Source: Rhodospirillales bacterium (lineage in GTDB: Bacteria; Pseudomonadota; Gammaproteobacteria; Steroidobacterales; JAHEKG01). Taken from it: a stretch of 33,302 nucleotides of DNA. The notes under the pieces were generated by a model, which made no database searches, was not told where the DNA came from, and saw only the letters and a list, made by a program, of their open reading frames with translations. This document shows, one piece after another, positions 7,787 to 17,236 of the stretch; within the stretch, counting starts at the first letter, position 1, and each line of letters begins with the position of its first letter. A program made the position numbers and the translations under genes. The DNA is taken from assembly GCA_024638475.1 (NCBI GenBank), contig JAHEKG010000008.1:1-33302 (forward strand), written 5' to 3'.

Positions 7787-9391
7787 TCAGGCCGCCTGCG
7801 TTATCGCAGCCAATTGAGGGGTCAGTATGGAGTCCGTTGGAACCGTCAAGGTTGCCGGCAGATCGCTGTTGAAATGACCGCCGCGGCTTTCCTGGCGCTG
7901 AAGCGCGCATGCGGTCGTGAGCGCGGCGACCAAGCCGACGTTTCTTAGCGCCATCAGCTGTGGATTCGGCTGATGGTGCTCGATCAGCTTGGCGATACGC
8001 CGATTAATAGTCACCAGCTCGGCTTGCGCCTGGACGAGGCCGGTGTTGCTTCGAACGATACCGACGCGATCCCACATGAGCTGGCCAACGCGCTCGCGTA
8101 ATTGACCGACGACGTCGGCGGACGCTTCCGCCGCCGGCTTGATGGGTTCCGCTACAAGAGTGGTTTGGTGAACAGTGCTATGGGTGAGAATCTCCTCGGC
8201 ACAGCGTTGCGCGAACACTAGCCCTTCCAACAACGAATTACTGGCGAGCCGGTTAGCGCCATGTAGGCCGGTGAACGCACACTCCCCAATGGCGTACAGT
8301 CCCTGCACGTCAGTCGCGCCGTACCCATTCGTCACAACACCCCCGCAGGTGTAGTGCGCCGCGGGGGCTACCGGGATAGGTTCTCGCTTGATGTCAATAC
8401 CGCGTAGCAGACATGCCGCGGCAATCGTGGGAAAGTGCTCGTCGATAAACTGACCTGACTTGAAACTAATGTCTAACAACACGTGACTTGTGCCATGGTT
8501 GTTCATTTGCTCGAAAATTGCCCGCGCGACAATATCGCGCGGCGCCAATTCGGCGCGCTTATCGTAGCGATGCATGAAACGTTCGCCGTTCGGGAGTAGC
8601 AGGCGAGCGCCTTCGCCCCGCAACGCTTCCGAGATCAATAATGGTTTCGCCCCCGCGGGATCAAACAGCGCCGTCGGGTGGAATTGGACGAATTCCAGGT
8701 TGGCAACCCTGCATCCGGCGCGCCAAGCCATTGCGATGCCGTCGCCGGTCGAAGTGGCTGGGTTGGTGGTAGCGTTATAAATGCCTGCCGCTCCACCGCT
8801 GGCTAGAATCACTCGCGGGCCGGTTAGCGAGATGAGCTCGCTAGTTTCGGGGTCCAATATTTGCAAGCCGCGGCACTGCGCGGCTTCGCCGCGGACCGGC
8901 CGGCTGGCTAATACGTCGAGCACGACGTGATGTTCGAGCATACGGATATTGGGATGCCGCCTGACGTGTTGTTCCAATGTCGTCATGATCGCTTTGCCGG
9001 TGGCATCGTGTGCGTGGACGATGCGGCGTTCACTATGACCGCCCTCTCGGCCGAGATGGAAATCACCATCGCTTTCGCGGCTAAACGCCACCCCTAAACG
9101 GTCGAGCCAACGAATGAGGTCGGGCGCGGCTTCGGTCACCGCCGCCACCGTTTCCGGCTTGCTCAAACCCGCGCCCGCGTCGGCCGTATCAGCGGCGTGA
9201 AGTTGAGCGGTATCGGCCGCATGCAACGCGGCGGCGACACCGCCCTGGGCCCAATAGCTGGCGCTGCGGCTCAATTCGGTTTTGGTGAGTACGATGACGC
9301 GCCGACCCGCTTGGGCAAGCCGCAAGGCCGCACTCTGGCCTGCTATGCCGGCACCGATGACAACGACATCGCCGTTCAGTGAAGCGCTCAT
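7787..9391 (-). CDS. nadB: L-aspartate oxidase
   Basis: The 534-residue flavoprotein oxidises L-aspartate to iminoaspartate, the first step of de novo NAD synthesis. The N-terminus has the FAD-binding GAGIAG motif (VVVIGAGIAGQSAALRLAQAG) and the SYWAQGGVAAAL segment of the NadB/succinate dehydrogenase flavoprotein family. VQFHPTAL and the HYTCGGV region belong to the active site. EGARLLLPNGERFM and the C-terminal helical domain are also typical. The ORF-track start adds 47 residues of nadA-overlapping sequence. The ATG at 9391 starts MSASLNGDVVVIGAG and lies 5 bases after the nadA stop, so nadA and nadB form an operon. The length matches other NadB proteins. Confidence 0.96.
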   Translation of the reverse strand: MSASLNGDVVVIGAGIAGQSAALRLAQAGRRVIVLTKTELSRSASYWAQGGVAAALHAADTAQLHAADTADAGAGLSKPETVAAVTEAAPDLIRWLDRLGVAFSRESDGDFHLGREGGHSERRIVHAHDATGKAIMTTLEQHVRRHPNIRMLEHHVVLDVLASRPVRGEAAQCRGLQILDPETSELISLTGPRVILASGGAAGIYNATTNPATSTGDGIAMAWRAGCRVANLEFVQFHPTALFDPAGAKPLLISEALRGEGARLLLPNGERFMHRYDKRAELAPRDIVARAIFEQMNNHGTSHVLLDISFKSGQFIDEHFPTIAAACLLRGIDIKREPIPVAPAAHYTCGGVVTNGYGATDVQGLYAIGECAFTGLHGANRLASNSLLEGLVFAQRCAEEILTHSTVHQTTLVAEPIKPAAEASADVVGQLRERVGQLMWDRVGIVRSNTGLVQAQAELVTINRRIAKLIEHHQPNPQLMALRNVGLVAALTTACALQRQESRGGHFNSDLPATLTVPTDSILTPQLAAITQAA

Positions 9392-9396
9392 TGTGA

Positions 9397-10398
9397 CTAC
9401 CCGATCGCCAGCATGGCTTCGACGGAGCGGCGGGCTTGGTCGGCGATGCTGGGGTCTACCTCGACGGGATACTGGTTGAACCGGAGGGCGTCGAGAATCC
9501 TCGGTAAAGTGATGCGTTTCATGTGAGGGCATAAGTTACAAGGCCTAATGAATTCCACGTCGGGGAATTCCACCGCAACGTTATCGCTCATGGAGCATTC
9601 CGTGACCATCACCACCTTTGCGGGGCGGGTTTCCCCGACATGGTTGATCATGCCGGAGGTAGAGCCGACGAAGTCGGCCTCGTCCAGGACATCCGGCGGG
9701 CATTCCGGGTGTGCAATGATATGGATATCGGGGTGGGAGGCCCGATAACCTTTGAGTTCGGCGCCGGTGAAGCGCTCGTGCACCTCGCAGGTGCCGTGCC
9801 ACAAAATCACTTCAACGTCGGTCTGCTGGGCAACGTATTTGCCCAGATAATTATCCGGTAAGAAGATCACTCGATCGGTATTTAACGATTCGACCACTTT
9901 GACGGCGTTCGATGAGGTGCAACACACGTCGGACTCGGCTTTGACGTCGGCGCTGGTATTCACGTAGGTCACGACGGGCACGCCGGGATAACGTTGTTTG
10001 AGCAGGCGGACGTCCTCGCCTGTGATCGATTCGGCAAGCGAACAACCGGCGCGCAGATCGGGGATCAATACGGTCTTGTCCGGATTGAGAATCTTTGCGG
10101 TCTCGGCCATGAAATGCACGCCGCATAACACGATGACGTCGGCATCCACCTCCGCCGCGCGACGGGCGAGGGCTAGCGAGTCGCCGGTAATATCCGCCAC
10201 GCCGTGAAAAATCTCTGGGGTCTGGTAGTTATGCACTAACAAGACCGCGTTGCGCTCTCGCTTGAGCTCGTTGATCGCGGCCACGTAGGGTGCATGCACG
10301 GGCCACTCGATCTCCGGAATCACGGATTTGAGTCGCTCGTAGATCGGCTGGGTGAGCCGCGCTATCTCGGGCGTATATTCTAGGGCTGCTGTCGTCAT
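9397..10398 (-). CDS. nadA: quinolinate synthase
   Basis: NadA (333 residues from the ATG at 10398) condenses iminoaspartate with dihydroxyacetone phosphate to give quinolinate, using a 4Fe-4S cluster. Cluster-ligand cysteines are expected in the segments [25 protein letters not shown] and [12 protein letters not shown], and all three are present, in order. Family motifs [20 protein letters not shown] and STSGMINHV are also seen. The track start at 10470 adds 24 residues that run across the predicted promoter, so I prefer the internal start [15 protein letters not shown]; its ribosome site is weak. It is followed directly by nadB and preceded by nrtR, whose product probably represses it. Confidence 0.95.
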   Translation of the reverse strand: MTTAALEYTPEIARLTQPIYERLKSVIPEIEWPVHAPYVAAINELKRERNAVLLVHNYQTPEIFHGVADITGDSLALARRAAEVDADVIVLCGVHFMAETAKILNPDKTVLIPDLRAGCSLAESITGEDVRLLKQRYPGVPVVTYVNTSADVKAESDVCCTSSNAVKVVESLNTDRVIFLPDNYLGKYVAQQTDVEVILWHGTCEVHERFTGAELKGYRASHPDIHIIAHPECPPDVLDEADFVGSTSGMINHVGETRPAKVVMVTECSMSDNVAVEFPDVEFIRPCNLCPHMKRITLPRILDALRFNQYPVEVDPSIADQARRSVEAMLAIG

Positions 10399-10460
10399 AC
10401 ATTTATGCTCAAAGTGAGTATTAGTAGGGTCTAAAAAAAGCCGGATCACACCGACGGACT

Positions 10461-10490
10461 TATAGTACATATGAGTATATCTAATGTCGA
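10461..10490 (-). promoter_or_regulatory. nadAB promoter with overlapping NrtR-like operator
   Basis: On the minus strand TCGACA (10490-10485) and TACTAT (10467-10462) form a -35/-10 pair with 17-base spacing, about 64 bases before the nadA ATG. The -10 box is covered by an imperfect 19-base palindrome at 10461-10479 of the form TATAnT-N7-AnTATA. An operator over the -10 box is what a repressor of nadAB would need, and nrtR lies immediately upstream. Assignment to NrtR is inference from context; I did not compare the site with published NrtR sites. Confidence 0.5.
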
Positions 10491-10521
10491 GGGTGTAAAC
10501 TGCGCTTTGACCGCCAGGAGG

Positions 10522-11508
10522 TTAATCGGCCCTTGGCCCCGCAAGGGCGCCCACGCCCGGGGCCCGGCGTTCCCGCAATACCTCCCTGCGAAAGCGGAAT
10601 AACTCCGCCGGCCGGCCCCCGGTGCGGTTGTCCAAACGGCCTGTGCCTTCCACCAGTCCACTGCGCTCCACGAGCCGGCGGAAGTTTTGCTTGTGGAGCC
10701 TCAGACCCGAGAGCGCTTCGACGACGTGCTGCAGGCCCATGAGGGTGAAATCGCGCTCGATGAGTTCGAAAACGACGGGGCGATAGCGGAGTTTGCCCCG
10801 AATCCGCCCCAGGCCGGTGGCGAGGATCCGCCGATGGTCATAGGCCATGGGTGCGCCAAACACCGGGCCGCGCGGCTTAGGGTCGCCCAGATCCAACCAG
10901 TACTCGCTGACCAGGCCGGCCTCGTAAAGGAGTTCGTACCGCTCCAACACCTGATAACCGTCCCAGCCGGCGTCGCCGAAGCCGAAGCAGATTTCTACGC
11001 GTTCCCGCCGCTGCCTGCGGTTGGCGCGCCCGTCAGCGCCGATCCATCCCTCGAGGGCCGCCGCCAGCTCCTCGATCGCCTCGGGTTTGCCACCACGCCA
11101 GTCCTCCCAGGGCAAGAAGGCGTAACAGTCTTGCCAGCGTGAATGAGCGACGTCCACCGTGCCTTCCTTGATCAGCGCGAGATAGGCGACAGACAAGACT
11201 CTCGGACCCCCCAGTCGCTCCCGGGGGTCACGGCCCTGATCGGCGAATGTATACAGCTGCTCGACGTAGCCTATATCCGTTTTCGTTTGCCACTGCACCC
11301 AGTTGCGGAGGGCCAGTTCGAGGGTGCGATCTTGGGCCGGGTCGAACGGGCCGGAGGGGAGGGCGGCAAGCCCGCTGCCTTTGATGCCGGGACCAAGGGC
11401 GTCGGGGATTTCGGGCAACTGTTCGGGATCGACGGTCAGTACCCTGGGTTGCTGGTCGCTGACGGCAAGAATTACCGCGTTGAGGCCGACTTCTGTTCGC
11501 GCAGTCAC
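10522..11508 (-). CDS. nrtR: NrtR-type Nudix-related transcriptional regulator of NAD biosynthesis
   Basis: The 328-residue protein has an N-terminal Nudix-like domain (VGLNAVILAV at the start; LRNWVQWQTKTDIGYVEQLYTFAD; RVLSVAYLALI). Its C-terminal winged helix includes ELIERDFTLMGLQHVVEAL, LHKQNFRRLVERSGLV and GRPAELFRFR. This is the NrtR family. The Nudix box glutamates (REXXEE) are replaced around ALRNWVQWQ, so hydrolysis is unlikely; known NrtR repressors use the domain to bind ADP-ribose or related NAD metabolites. An inserted region around residues 130-210 makes it longer than short NrtR proteins. The start is GTG with a poor ribosome site. Its position just before nadA-nadB supports the assignment. 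Confidence 0.88.
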   Translation of the reverse strand: MTARTEVGLNAVILAVSDQQPRVLTVDPEQLPEIPDALGPGIKGSGLAALPSGPFDPAQDRTLELALRNWVQWQTKTDIGYVEQLYTFADQGRDPRERLGGPRVLSVAYLALIKEGTVDVAHSRWQDCYAFLPWEDWRGGKPEAIEELAAALEGWIGADGRANRRQRRERVEICFGFGDAGWDGYQVLERYELLYEAGLVSEYWLDLGDPKPRGPVFGAPMAYDHRRILATGLGRIRGKLRYRPVVFELIERDFTLMGLQHVVEALSGLRLHKQNFRRLVERSGLVEGTGRLDNRTGGRPAELFRFRREVLRERRAPGVGALAGPRAD

Positions 11509-11595
11509 GGGGTCTAGTTTGCCAGGGGGGCGGCCGGACTATCTAGGCTTGCCGCATCATGTGCGGGGTCGCGGGTAGCCCGGTGGCGGCACCGG

Positions 11596-12477
11596 TCATT
11601 GTCGAGTGACGCCAGGATCCAAGCGGACGATAAGGCTCGAGGTATCCCAGCGGCCGCCGCCGCGCTCCTGCAGGTCGGCATAATATTGTTGAACGAGTTG
11701 GGTCACGGGAAGTGGAACCTCGTTGCGTTCGGCTTCCTCAAGCACGTAGGTTAGATCCTTACGCATCCAGTCGACCGCAAAGCCAAAATCGAATTCGCCT
11801 CGCAACATCGTTTCGGCGCGATTGTCCATCTGCCAGGATTGGGCCGCCCCTTTGGAGATGACCTTGAGGACTTTGCGCGTATCGAGCCCGGCCGCCGTTG
11901 CGAAGGTCAAGCCCTCGGCTAATGCTTGCAGCAAGCCCGCGATGCAGATCTGATTGACCATTTTCGTGAGCTGACCGCTCCCGGCGGGTCCGATGCGTTC
12001 GGCAACCTGGGCATAGCAGTCGAGTATGGGCCGAATAGTTTCGATCGCTGCCTCATCCCCGCCCAGCATTACTGATAGTTGTCCATTTTCGGCCCCGGCC
12101 TGGCCACCGGAGACCGGCGCGTCAACGAAATGGAAGTGCCGTTGCCCAGCCTCGTTATAGAGGGTTCGGGCGATGCTGGCGGACGTGGTCGTGTGATCGA
12201 CGAAGATGCTTCCCTCACCCATGGCATCGAATGCTCCGTCACTGCCGAGGGTCACTTGCCGCAGGTCGTCGTCATTGCCGACGCAAGCGATGACGATGCT
12301 GGCGCCATGGGCGGCGTCGCGCGGCGTCGCCGCTTGCTTGCCGCCGAACTGCCGCGCGAATTCGGCCGCTTTACTCTGGGTTCGGTTGTAAACTTGGAGG
12401 GGATAGCCGGCGGCCGCGAGATGCCCCGCCATGGGGTAGCCCATGACACCCAGACCCAAGAAAGCAATTTTGGTCAC
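11596..12477 (-). CDS. NAD(P)-dependent beta-hydroxyacid dehydrogenase, 3-hydroxyisobutyrate dehydrogenase family
   Basis: This is a beta-hydroxyacid dehydrogenase. It has an N-terminal Rossmann motif (IAFLGLGVMGYPMAGHLAAAG), the substrate-binding DAPVSGGQAGAENGQLSVMLGG, and the catalytic lysine segment GPAGSGQLTKMVNQICIAG. The C-terminal helical domain contains FDFGFAVDWMRKDL. The ORF track extends it to 12702, across the start of divergent pntA. I place the start at GTG 12477, giving 293 residues, the usual family length, with the Rossmann strand beginning at residue 4. An ATG at 12582 is an alternative. Substrates of the family include 3-hydroxyisobutyrate, tartronate semialdehyde and succinic semialdehyde. 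A valine-catabolism role would fit the BCKDH-like genes elsewhere in the window, but this is inference. Confidence 0.85.
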   Translation of the reverse strand: MTKIAFLGLGVMGYPMAGHLAAAGYPLQVYNRTQSKAAEFARQFGGKQAATPRDAAHGASIVIACVGNDDDLRQVTLGSDGAFDAMGEGSIFVDHTTTSASIARTLYNEAGQRHFHFVDAPVSGGQAGAENGQLSVMLGGDEAAIETIRPILDCYAQVAERIGPAGSGQLTKMVNQICIAGLLQALAEGLTFATAAGLDTRKVLKVISKGAAQSWQMDNRAETMLRGEFDFGFAVDWMRKDLTYVLEEAERNEVPLPVTQLVQQYYADLQERGGGRWDTSSLIVRLDPGVTRQ

Positions 12478-12590
12478 GTCCGCATTCGCCGCTGCCGCCT
12501 TGTTAGGGGTCCACGGTATCGGCTTAGGCGCTCGCAGCGCAACCTCCGATCGGTCAAGCAGATGATTTTTGGGCAGGCACATGACGACGC

Positions 12591-12618
12591 TTCCAGCCCG
12601 CGAAATTTCCGGTACACT
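12591..12618 (+). promoter_or_regulatory. weak candidate promoter for pntAB
   Basis: TTCCAG (12591-12596) and TACACT (12613-12618), separated by 16 bases, give a poor but correctly spaced sigma70-like pair about 65 bases before the pntA ATG. If real, it lies inside the N-terminal extension the ORF track gives the divergent dehydrogenase, which is one more reason to prefer the shorter start for that gene. Confidence 0.25.
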
Positions 12619-12682
12619 TGGCGCCCCATCGGGCCCTGCCCAACCTTGTAGCATCAATAACCAGCGGTAACGGAGTCTCCCT

Positions 12683-14236
12683 ATGCGCATTGGGGTACCC
12701 AAGGAAGTCCATCACGGTGAAAAGAGGGTCGCAACGACCCCGGACGTGGTTGCGGACCTGCAGAAGCTAGGCTTCGACGTAAGCGTGGAGGCCGGCGCTG
12801 GTATCGCCGCGAGCTTCGCCGATAAGGCTTACGAGGAGGCGGGGGCGCAAGTAGTCGCCGCCGTAGATGAGCTTTACGCAGGCGCCGACATCATCCTGAA
12901 GGTTCGCCCACCCGAAGCGCATCCGGCAGCCCGGTGTGACGAGATTGAGTTGCTGCGGGCCGGTCAGGTGCTCATTGCCTTCCTCTGGCCCGCGCAGCAC
13001 CCGGAGATGTTGGAGAAATTGCGGGCGCAGGGGGTCACGGCTTTAGCCGTAGACAGTGTGCCGCGGATCAGTCGCGCGCAAAAAGTGGATGCCTTGAGTT
13101 CCATGGCCAACATCGCGGGTTATCGCGCCGTGGTCGAGGCCGCGCAGCATTTCGGGCGTTTCTTCACCGGGCAGATTACGGCAGCGGGTAAGATTCCGCC
13201 GGCAAAAGTTTTGGTCATCGGTGCAGGCGTGGCGGGATTATCGGCCATCGGCGCTGCCAAGAGTATGGGAGGCATTGTCCGCGCGTTCGATACCCGGCCG
13301 GAAGTCAAAGAGCAGGTCGAGAGCATGGACGCCGAGTTCCTCGAGCTTGATTTCGAGGAGGAAGGCGGCGGCGAGGGCGGCTACGCCAAGGTCATGAGCG
13401 AGGCGTTTATTGCCGCCGAGATGGCCCTGTTTGCGGAGCAGGCCAAGGACGTCGATATCATCATTACAACCGCGCTAATCCCCGGTAAGCCGGCCCCCAA
13501 GCTCATCACGGCGGATATGGTGGCTTCCATGAAACGCGGTAGTGTGGTGGTGGACCTGGCGGCGGAGCAGGGCGGTAATTGCGAGTTGACGCAAGCCGAT
13601 CGAGTGGTGGATGCCGATGGTGTCAGCATCATCGGTTACACGGATTTGCCAAGCCGTTTGGCCGCCCAATCCAGCCAGTTGTATGGCACCAATCTGCGTC
13701 ACTTGCTGAGTGACATGTGTCCTGAAAAGGACGGCATCGTTCACGTTGATATGGACGATGAGGTCGTACGTGGCGCGACCGTCGTAAAGGATAACGAAAT
13801 AACTTGGCCGCCCCCGGCGCCAAAACTTTCTGTTGCGCCCACGCCCGCACCCGCCGAAACGCCTGCCGTACCCGCAGCGGAACTGGAGCGGCCTAGTGTT
13901 TGGGGTCCTGTGCTCGCGCTCGGTGTGGGGGGGCTGGCCTTAGCGGGGCTTGGAGCCGTCGCGCCGCAGTCCTTCATGACCCACCTGACCGTGTTCGTAT
14001 TGGCCTGTTTCGTGGGCTATATGGTGATTTGGAATGTGAAGCCAGCGCTGCATACGCCATTGATGAGCGTTACGAATGCCATCTCGAGCATCATCATTAT
14101 CGGCGCCATATTGCAGATCAGCGCACCCACCGAAATCATCAAGTGGCTAGCGACCCTCGCTGTACTCATTACGAGTGTGAACATCGCCGGCGGTTTTGCC
14201 GTAACCCGGCGCATGCTCGACATGTTTAGAAAGTAA
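12683..14236 (+). CDS. pntA: proton-translocating NAD(P) transhydrogenase subunit alpha
   Basis: The 517-residue alpha subunit has the E. coli-type fused layout. Domain I starts with [20 protein letters not shown] and holds the NAD-binding fold [21 protein letters not shown] at about residue 176. A proline/alanine-rich linker runs around residues 377-400 ([19 protein letters not shown]). Four hydrophobic helices then form part of membrane domain II (ending [17 protein letters not shown]). With PntB it moves hydride from NADH to NADP+ driven by proton influx at the inner membrane, supplying NADPH. GGAG lies seven bases before the ATG. pntB follows after 11 bases. Some organisms split this subunit into PntAA/PntAB; here it is a single chain. 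Confidence 0.97.
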   Translation: MRIGVPKEVHHGEKRVATTPDVVADLQKLGFDVSVEAGAGIAASFADKAYEEAGAQVVAAVDELYAGADIILKVRPPEAHPAARCDEIELLRAGQVLIAFLWPAQHPEMLEKLRAQGVTALAVDSVPRISRAQKVDALSSMANIAGYRAVVEAAQHFGRFFTGQITAAGKIPPAKVLVIGAGVAGLSAIGAAKSMGGIVRAFDTRPEVKEQVESMDAEFLELDFEEEGGGEGGYAKVMSEAFIAAEMALFAEQAKDVDIIITTALIPGKPAPKLITADMVASMKRGSVVVDLAAEQGGNCELTQADRVVDADGVSIIGYTDLPSRLAAQSSQLYGTNLRHLLSDMCPEKDGIVHVDMDDEVVRGATVVKDNEITWPPPAPKLSVAPTPAPAETPAVPAAELERPSVWGPVLALGVGGLALAGLGAVAPQSFMTHLTVFVLACFVGYMVIWNVKPALHTPLMSVTNAISSIIIIGAILQISAPTEIIKWLATLAVLITSVNIAGGFAVTRRMLDMFRK

Positions 14237-14247
14237 GGATCGCGATC

Positions 14248-15639
14248 ATGACCTCTGGCATTGTCACGGCGGCGTATATTGGGGCGACCATTCTTTTCAT
14301 ACTCGCCCTGGGTGGGCTGAGTAATCAAGAAACCGCGCGCCGCGGTAACCTCTACGGCATCATCGGTATGGCACTGGCATTGCTGGTTGCGATGAGCGCG
14401 GCAGTGACGGCCAATTTCACGCTACTGCTAGTTGCCTTGGCGGTCGGTGGTGCCGTGGGCCTGGTGCTGGCCCGCCGAGTGCAGATGACCCAAATGCCGG
14501 AACTGGTCGCTATTTTGCATAGTCTCGTCGGGCTTGCGGCTGTGCTGGTGGGTTTCGCTAATTTCATGGACCCGAACATCCACCATCAGGGTGTCGAGTT
14601 GACGATTCACCATATAGAGACCTACCTAGGGATCTTGATAGGCGCGGTGACGTTTTCAGGGTCGGTCATTGCGTTCGGCAAACTCAGCGGCAAGATTGGC
14701 GGCAAACCGATGTTGTTACCGGCGCGGCACTGGCTAAACTTGAGCCTACTCATCGCGGCGATCGTCGTCGGTGCGCTGTTCGTGGAGGAGTCGGCCGAGG
14801 GCGCGGGCATGACACCGTTACTGATCATGACGGGTATTGCGTTGCTGTTCGGTATTCATATGGTGATGGCGATCGGCGGGGCAGACATGCCGGTGGTCGT
14901 GTCGATGCTCAATAGTTACTCCGGTTGGGCCGCATCCGCTACGGGATTTATGCTCAGTAACGATTTGCTGATTGTCACCGGCGCGTTAGTGGGCTCCAGC
15001 GGCGCAATCCTGAGCTACATTATGTGCCGTGCGATGAATCGCAAGTTCTTGGCTGTTATCGCGGGCGGATTCGGTACCTCCGGAGGAAGCGTTGCGGGTG
15101 GGGAGGGCGAGCAAGGCGAAGTCGTAGCCATCGAACCATTGGAAGTCGCCGAGCTACTGGCGGATGCTAAAGAAGTCATGATCATTCCTGGCTACGGCAT
15201 GGCCGTCGCTCAGGCGCAACACATGGTCTACGAGATTACGAAGACGCTGAAGGATAAAGGCGTCAATGTCCGTTTCGGCATTCATCCGGTAGCCGGCCGC
15301 ATGCCGGGACACATGAATGTCCTATTAGCGGAGGCCAAGGTACCGTACGACATCGTTTTCGAAATGGACGAGATCAACGATGATTTTCCCGAGGTCGACG
15401 TATCCGTCGTCATCGGCGCCAACGACATCGTCAATCCGTCGGCTCAAGAGGAACCGGACAGCCCTATCGCCGGCATGCCGGTGTTGGAAGTTTGGAAAGG
15501 CAATATCACCATTGTTCTGAAACGGAGTATGGCGACCGGATACGCGGGCGTGCAAAATCCTTTGTTCTTCAAGGACAACACGCGCATGTTGTTTGGTGAT
15601 GCCCACGATACTTTGTCTGCGGTACACCAGGCGTTGTAG
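14248..15639 (+). CDS. pntB: proton-translocating NAD(P) transhydrogenase subunit beta
   Basis: PntB has 463 residues, the usual length. The N-terminal two thirds form the remaining transmembrane helices of domain II, including [21 protein letters not shown] and [28 protein letters not shown]. The C-terminal domain III binds NADP(H): [50 protein letters not shown] and [16 protein letters not shown]. The gene follows pntA by 11 bases, with an AAGGATCG site, and is closed by a strong hairpin that includes its own stop codon. NADPH made here could feed reductive biosynthesis or, through an F420:NADPH oxidoreductase if one exists elsewhere, reduce F420. Confidence 0.97.
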   Translation: MTSGIVTAAYIGATILFILALGGLSNQETARRGNLYGIIGMALALLVAMSAAVTANFTLLLVALAVGGAVGLVLARRVQMTQMPELVAILHSLVGLAAVLVGFANFMDPNIHHQGVELTIHHIETYLGILIGAVTFSGSVIAFGKLSGKIGGKPMLLPARHWLNLSLLIAAIVVGALFVEESAEGAGMTPLLIMTGIALLFGIHMVMAIGGADMPVVVSMLNSYSGWAASATGFMLSNDLLIVTGALVGSSGAILSYIMCRAMNRKFLAVIAGGFGTSGGSVAGGEGEQGEVVAIEPLEVAELLADAKEVMIIPGYGMAVAQAQHMVYEITKTLKDKGVNVRFGIHPVAGRMPGHMNVLLAEAKVPYDIVFEMDEINDDFPEVDVSVVIGANDIVNPSAQEEPDSPIAGMPVLEVWKGNITIVLKRSMATGYAGVQNPLFFKDNTRMLFGDAHDTLSAVHQAL

Positions 15640-15671
15640 CGACTAGCCCGGCGTCGCCGGCCTAGTCGCTA
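15637..15671 (+). terminator. hairpin terminator after pntB, convergent
   Basis: A perfect 10-base inverted repeat (TAGCGACTAG / CTAGTCGCTA) encloses a second, near-perfect GC stem (CCGGC-GTC-GCCGG). The left arm begins with the pntB stop codon. TTTAATTTTT follows some 10 bases beyond the stem, so termination on the plus strand is plausible. It also sits just after the end of the minus-strand gene at 15682 and may serve both directions. Confidence 0.75.
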
Positions 15672-15681
15672 TCACGGCGAT

Positions 15682-16023
15682 TTAATTTTTCGCAATTTGC
15701 TCAGAGGTTTCGCGAACCAGCCTGCGCTTGGCCGATTTGTCCCAAGTCCCTTCCGTCGTCACTAAATCCAGCACGGTGCGACCCTTGGCTTTGCAGTAGG
15801 CGCTGATCTTCTGCGTATTGCCGTCCGTATTGACGGTGACGGACAACCAGAAATCGTAGGTGCTGCCGCGGCGTTTCAGGTCCGACAAGCGCACGTCCGC
15901 TTCACCCACCGCTTCCATGGCGGCAGTGCGGCAGGCTTCTAGGGATTTGTCGTGAGGAGCGGCTTGGGCCGAACATACGCCTAGTGCCAGGATCAGGCTG
16001 CTTGCGGCTTTCAAAATCTTCAT
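15682..16023 (-). CDS. small secreted protein of unknown function
   Basis: The 113-residue protein has a clear Sec signal peptide (MKILKAASSLILALGVCSAQAA, cleavage near AQA-AP). A roughly 92-residue mature domain follows, with two cysteines (EACRTAA and AYCKAKGR) that could form a disulfide in the periplasm. The middle is predicted as beta strands (STYDFWLSVTVNTDGNTQKISAYC). I do not recognise a named family. GGAG lies nine bases before the ATG. It is flanked by the pntB terminator and the LLM oxidoreductase gene, which lies about 100 bases away on the same strand. Confidence 0.75.
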   Translation of the reverse strand: MKILKAASSLILALGVCSAQAAPHDKSLEACRTAAMEAVGEADVRLSDLKRRGSTYDFWLSVTVNTDGNTQKISAYCKAKGRTVLDLVTTEGTWDKSAKRRLVRETSEQIAKN

Positions 16024-16123
16024 CTGCAGGTCTCCGTAAGGGTAAGCAAATTGGGTTACCCAATAGCTTTCGTTACCGGCGGAGAATCGGATTCAATTTT
16101 CTTGGCCGCGGGCCCAGGCTCAG

Positions 16124-17152
16124 TTATTTAACATAAGGCATCACGTCCCGCGCGAAGTGCTCCGCCTGGTTCACGGACGCCGTGATCCGCTCACCGTGGG
16201 GGTGGTCCACATCGGATCCGCCGAGAATATAGACGTGATCCAGTCCTAGTTCGATGAGCGCGGAGAGCCTCTCCCGGCACTTGCCCGGGGGGCCGGCGAT
16301 CGTAAACCAGTCGACAAACTCCTCGTCTACCAGGTCCAGGTGGCTGCCCTGGTTCTGCGCGTGCCGCTGCATGTCGTACTCGGTCTTGAGCTTTATGGCG
16401 AGCGGCTTTAACTCGGGCGGCAGGTGATCCACCGGCGCGTGCTTCATGCCGGCGAAGTGGGCGACCAGTCCGGCGATGGTTCGCGCCAGCGTCAGCGCCC
16501 TTTTTTCATCCGGATCGCAAACCAGGTTGATGTAGGCGCCGACCTGGATGGAGTCGCGACGCCGGCCCGTTTCGGCCAAACGTGCATGGAGCGTGTCGAG
16601 TGCCCACTTGACCTGACTCGCCGCGCTGCCTACCGCGAAACTGACCCGGTCGGCCACATCGGCGGCCATGCGAATGGTCTTCGGCCCCGTGCAGGCCACA
16701 TCCACCGGTACGGGTGGGATGACCTCGGGGTCGATCCAACGCATCCGCGAAGGGTAGCCGTCGAGGTCGACGACTTCGCCCCGCACATAGGCCTGAATCG
16801 CGGTGATGCACTCGCGCAGCTCCTTGGTGTTGGCCTGCCGTCGACCGATATGCGCAGCCGCGGAGTCGCCCCGGCCGATGCCGCAAATGGCCCGGCCACC
16901 GGATTCCGCCTGTAGGGTCGCGATTGCGGAAGCCGTCACCGCCGCCACGCGGGTGACCGGGTTGGTGACGCCGGTGCCGAGCTTGAGTGTGCTGGTCGCC
17001 GCGGCCGCTAGGCTGAGCTGCCCGTAGGGGTCGGAACTCAGGTTCTGGGTGTCGGGAGTGACTAAGACGTTGAAGCCCATGTCTTCTACCCGGCGTGCCA
17101 GCTTGGCGGTGTAGCCAGGCGACGGCTCAAAGACCATTCCGAATTCAGTCAT
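16124..17152 (-). CDS. LLM-class, probably F420-dependent oxidoreductase
   Basis: The 342-residue protein is a luciferase-like (LLM) TIM-barrel enzyme. It begins MTEFGMVFEPSPGYTAKLARRVEDMGFNVLVTPDTQ, has the LKLGTGVTNPVTR strand-loop and the GRAICGIGRGDSAAAHIGR motif, and ends with a glycine-rich phosphate site (GLDHVYILGGSD). Family members reduce or oxidise substrates with F420 or FMN. The IGRGDSA pattern and the methylene-H4MPT-reductase-like layout favour F420. The gene is divergent from cofD with only 84 bases between start codons, so shared control with F420 synthesis is likely. The substrate is unknown. That it uses F420 rather than FMN is inferred from family and location. Confidence 0.87.
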   Translation of the reverse strand: MTEFGMVFEPSPGYTAKLARRVEDMGFNVLVTPDTQNLSSDPYGQLSLAAAATSTLKLGTGVTNPVTRVAAVTASAIATLQAESGGRAICGIGRGDSAAAHIGRRQANTKELRECITAIQAYVRGEVVDLDGYPSRMRWIDPEVIPPVPVDVACTGPKTIRMAADVADRVSFAVGSAASQVKWALDTLHARLAETGRRRDSIQVGAYINLVCDPDEKRALTLARTIAGLVAHFAGMKHAPVDHLPPELKPLAIKLKTEYDMQRHAQNQGSHLDLVDEEFVDWFTIAGPPGKCRERLSALIELGLDHVYILGGSDVDHPHGERITASVNQAEHFARDVMPYVK

Positions 17153-17236
17153 GCCGGTGGATATTGCGTAAAGGGGGGTGGATCGCCATGATAAAAGTCA
17201 GCCTATTCGTTGCGACAGCTTGCCGAGTACCGATCC

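Noticed and set aside
9392-9532. 47-residue N-terminal extension of nadB
   Set aside because: It overlaps the nadA coding end and precedes the clear FAD-binding start of NadB.
12478-12702. N-terminal extension of the 3-hydroxyisobutyrate dehydrogenase-like ORF
   Set aside because: It crosses the divergent pntA start and adds non-homologous residues before the Rossmann motif.
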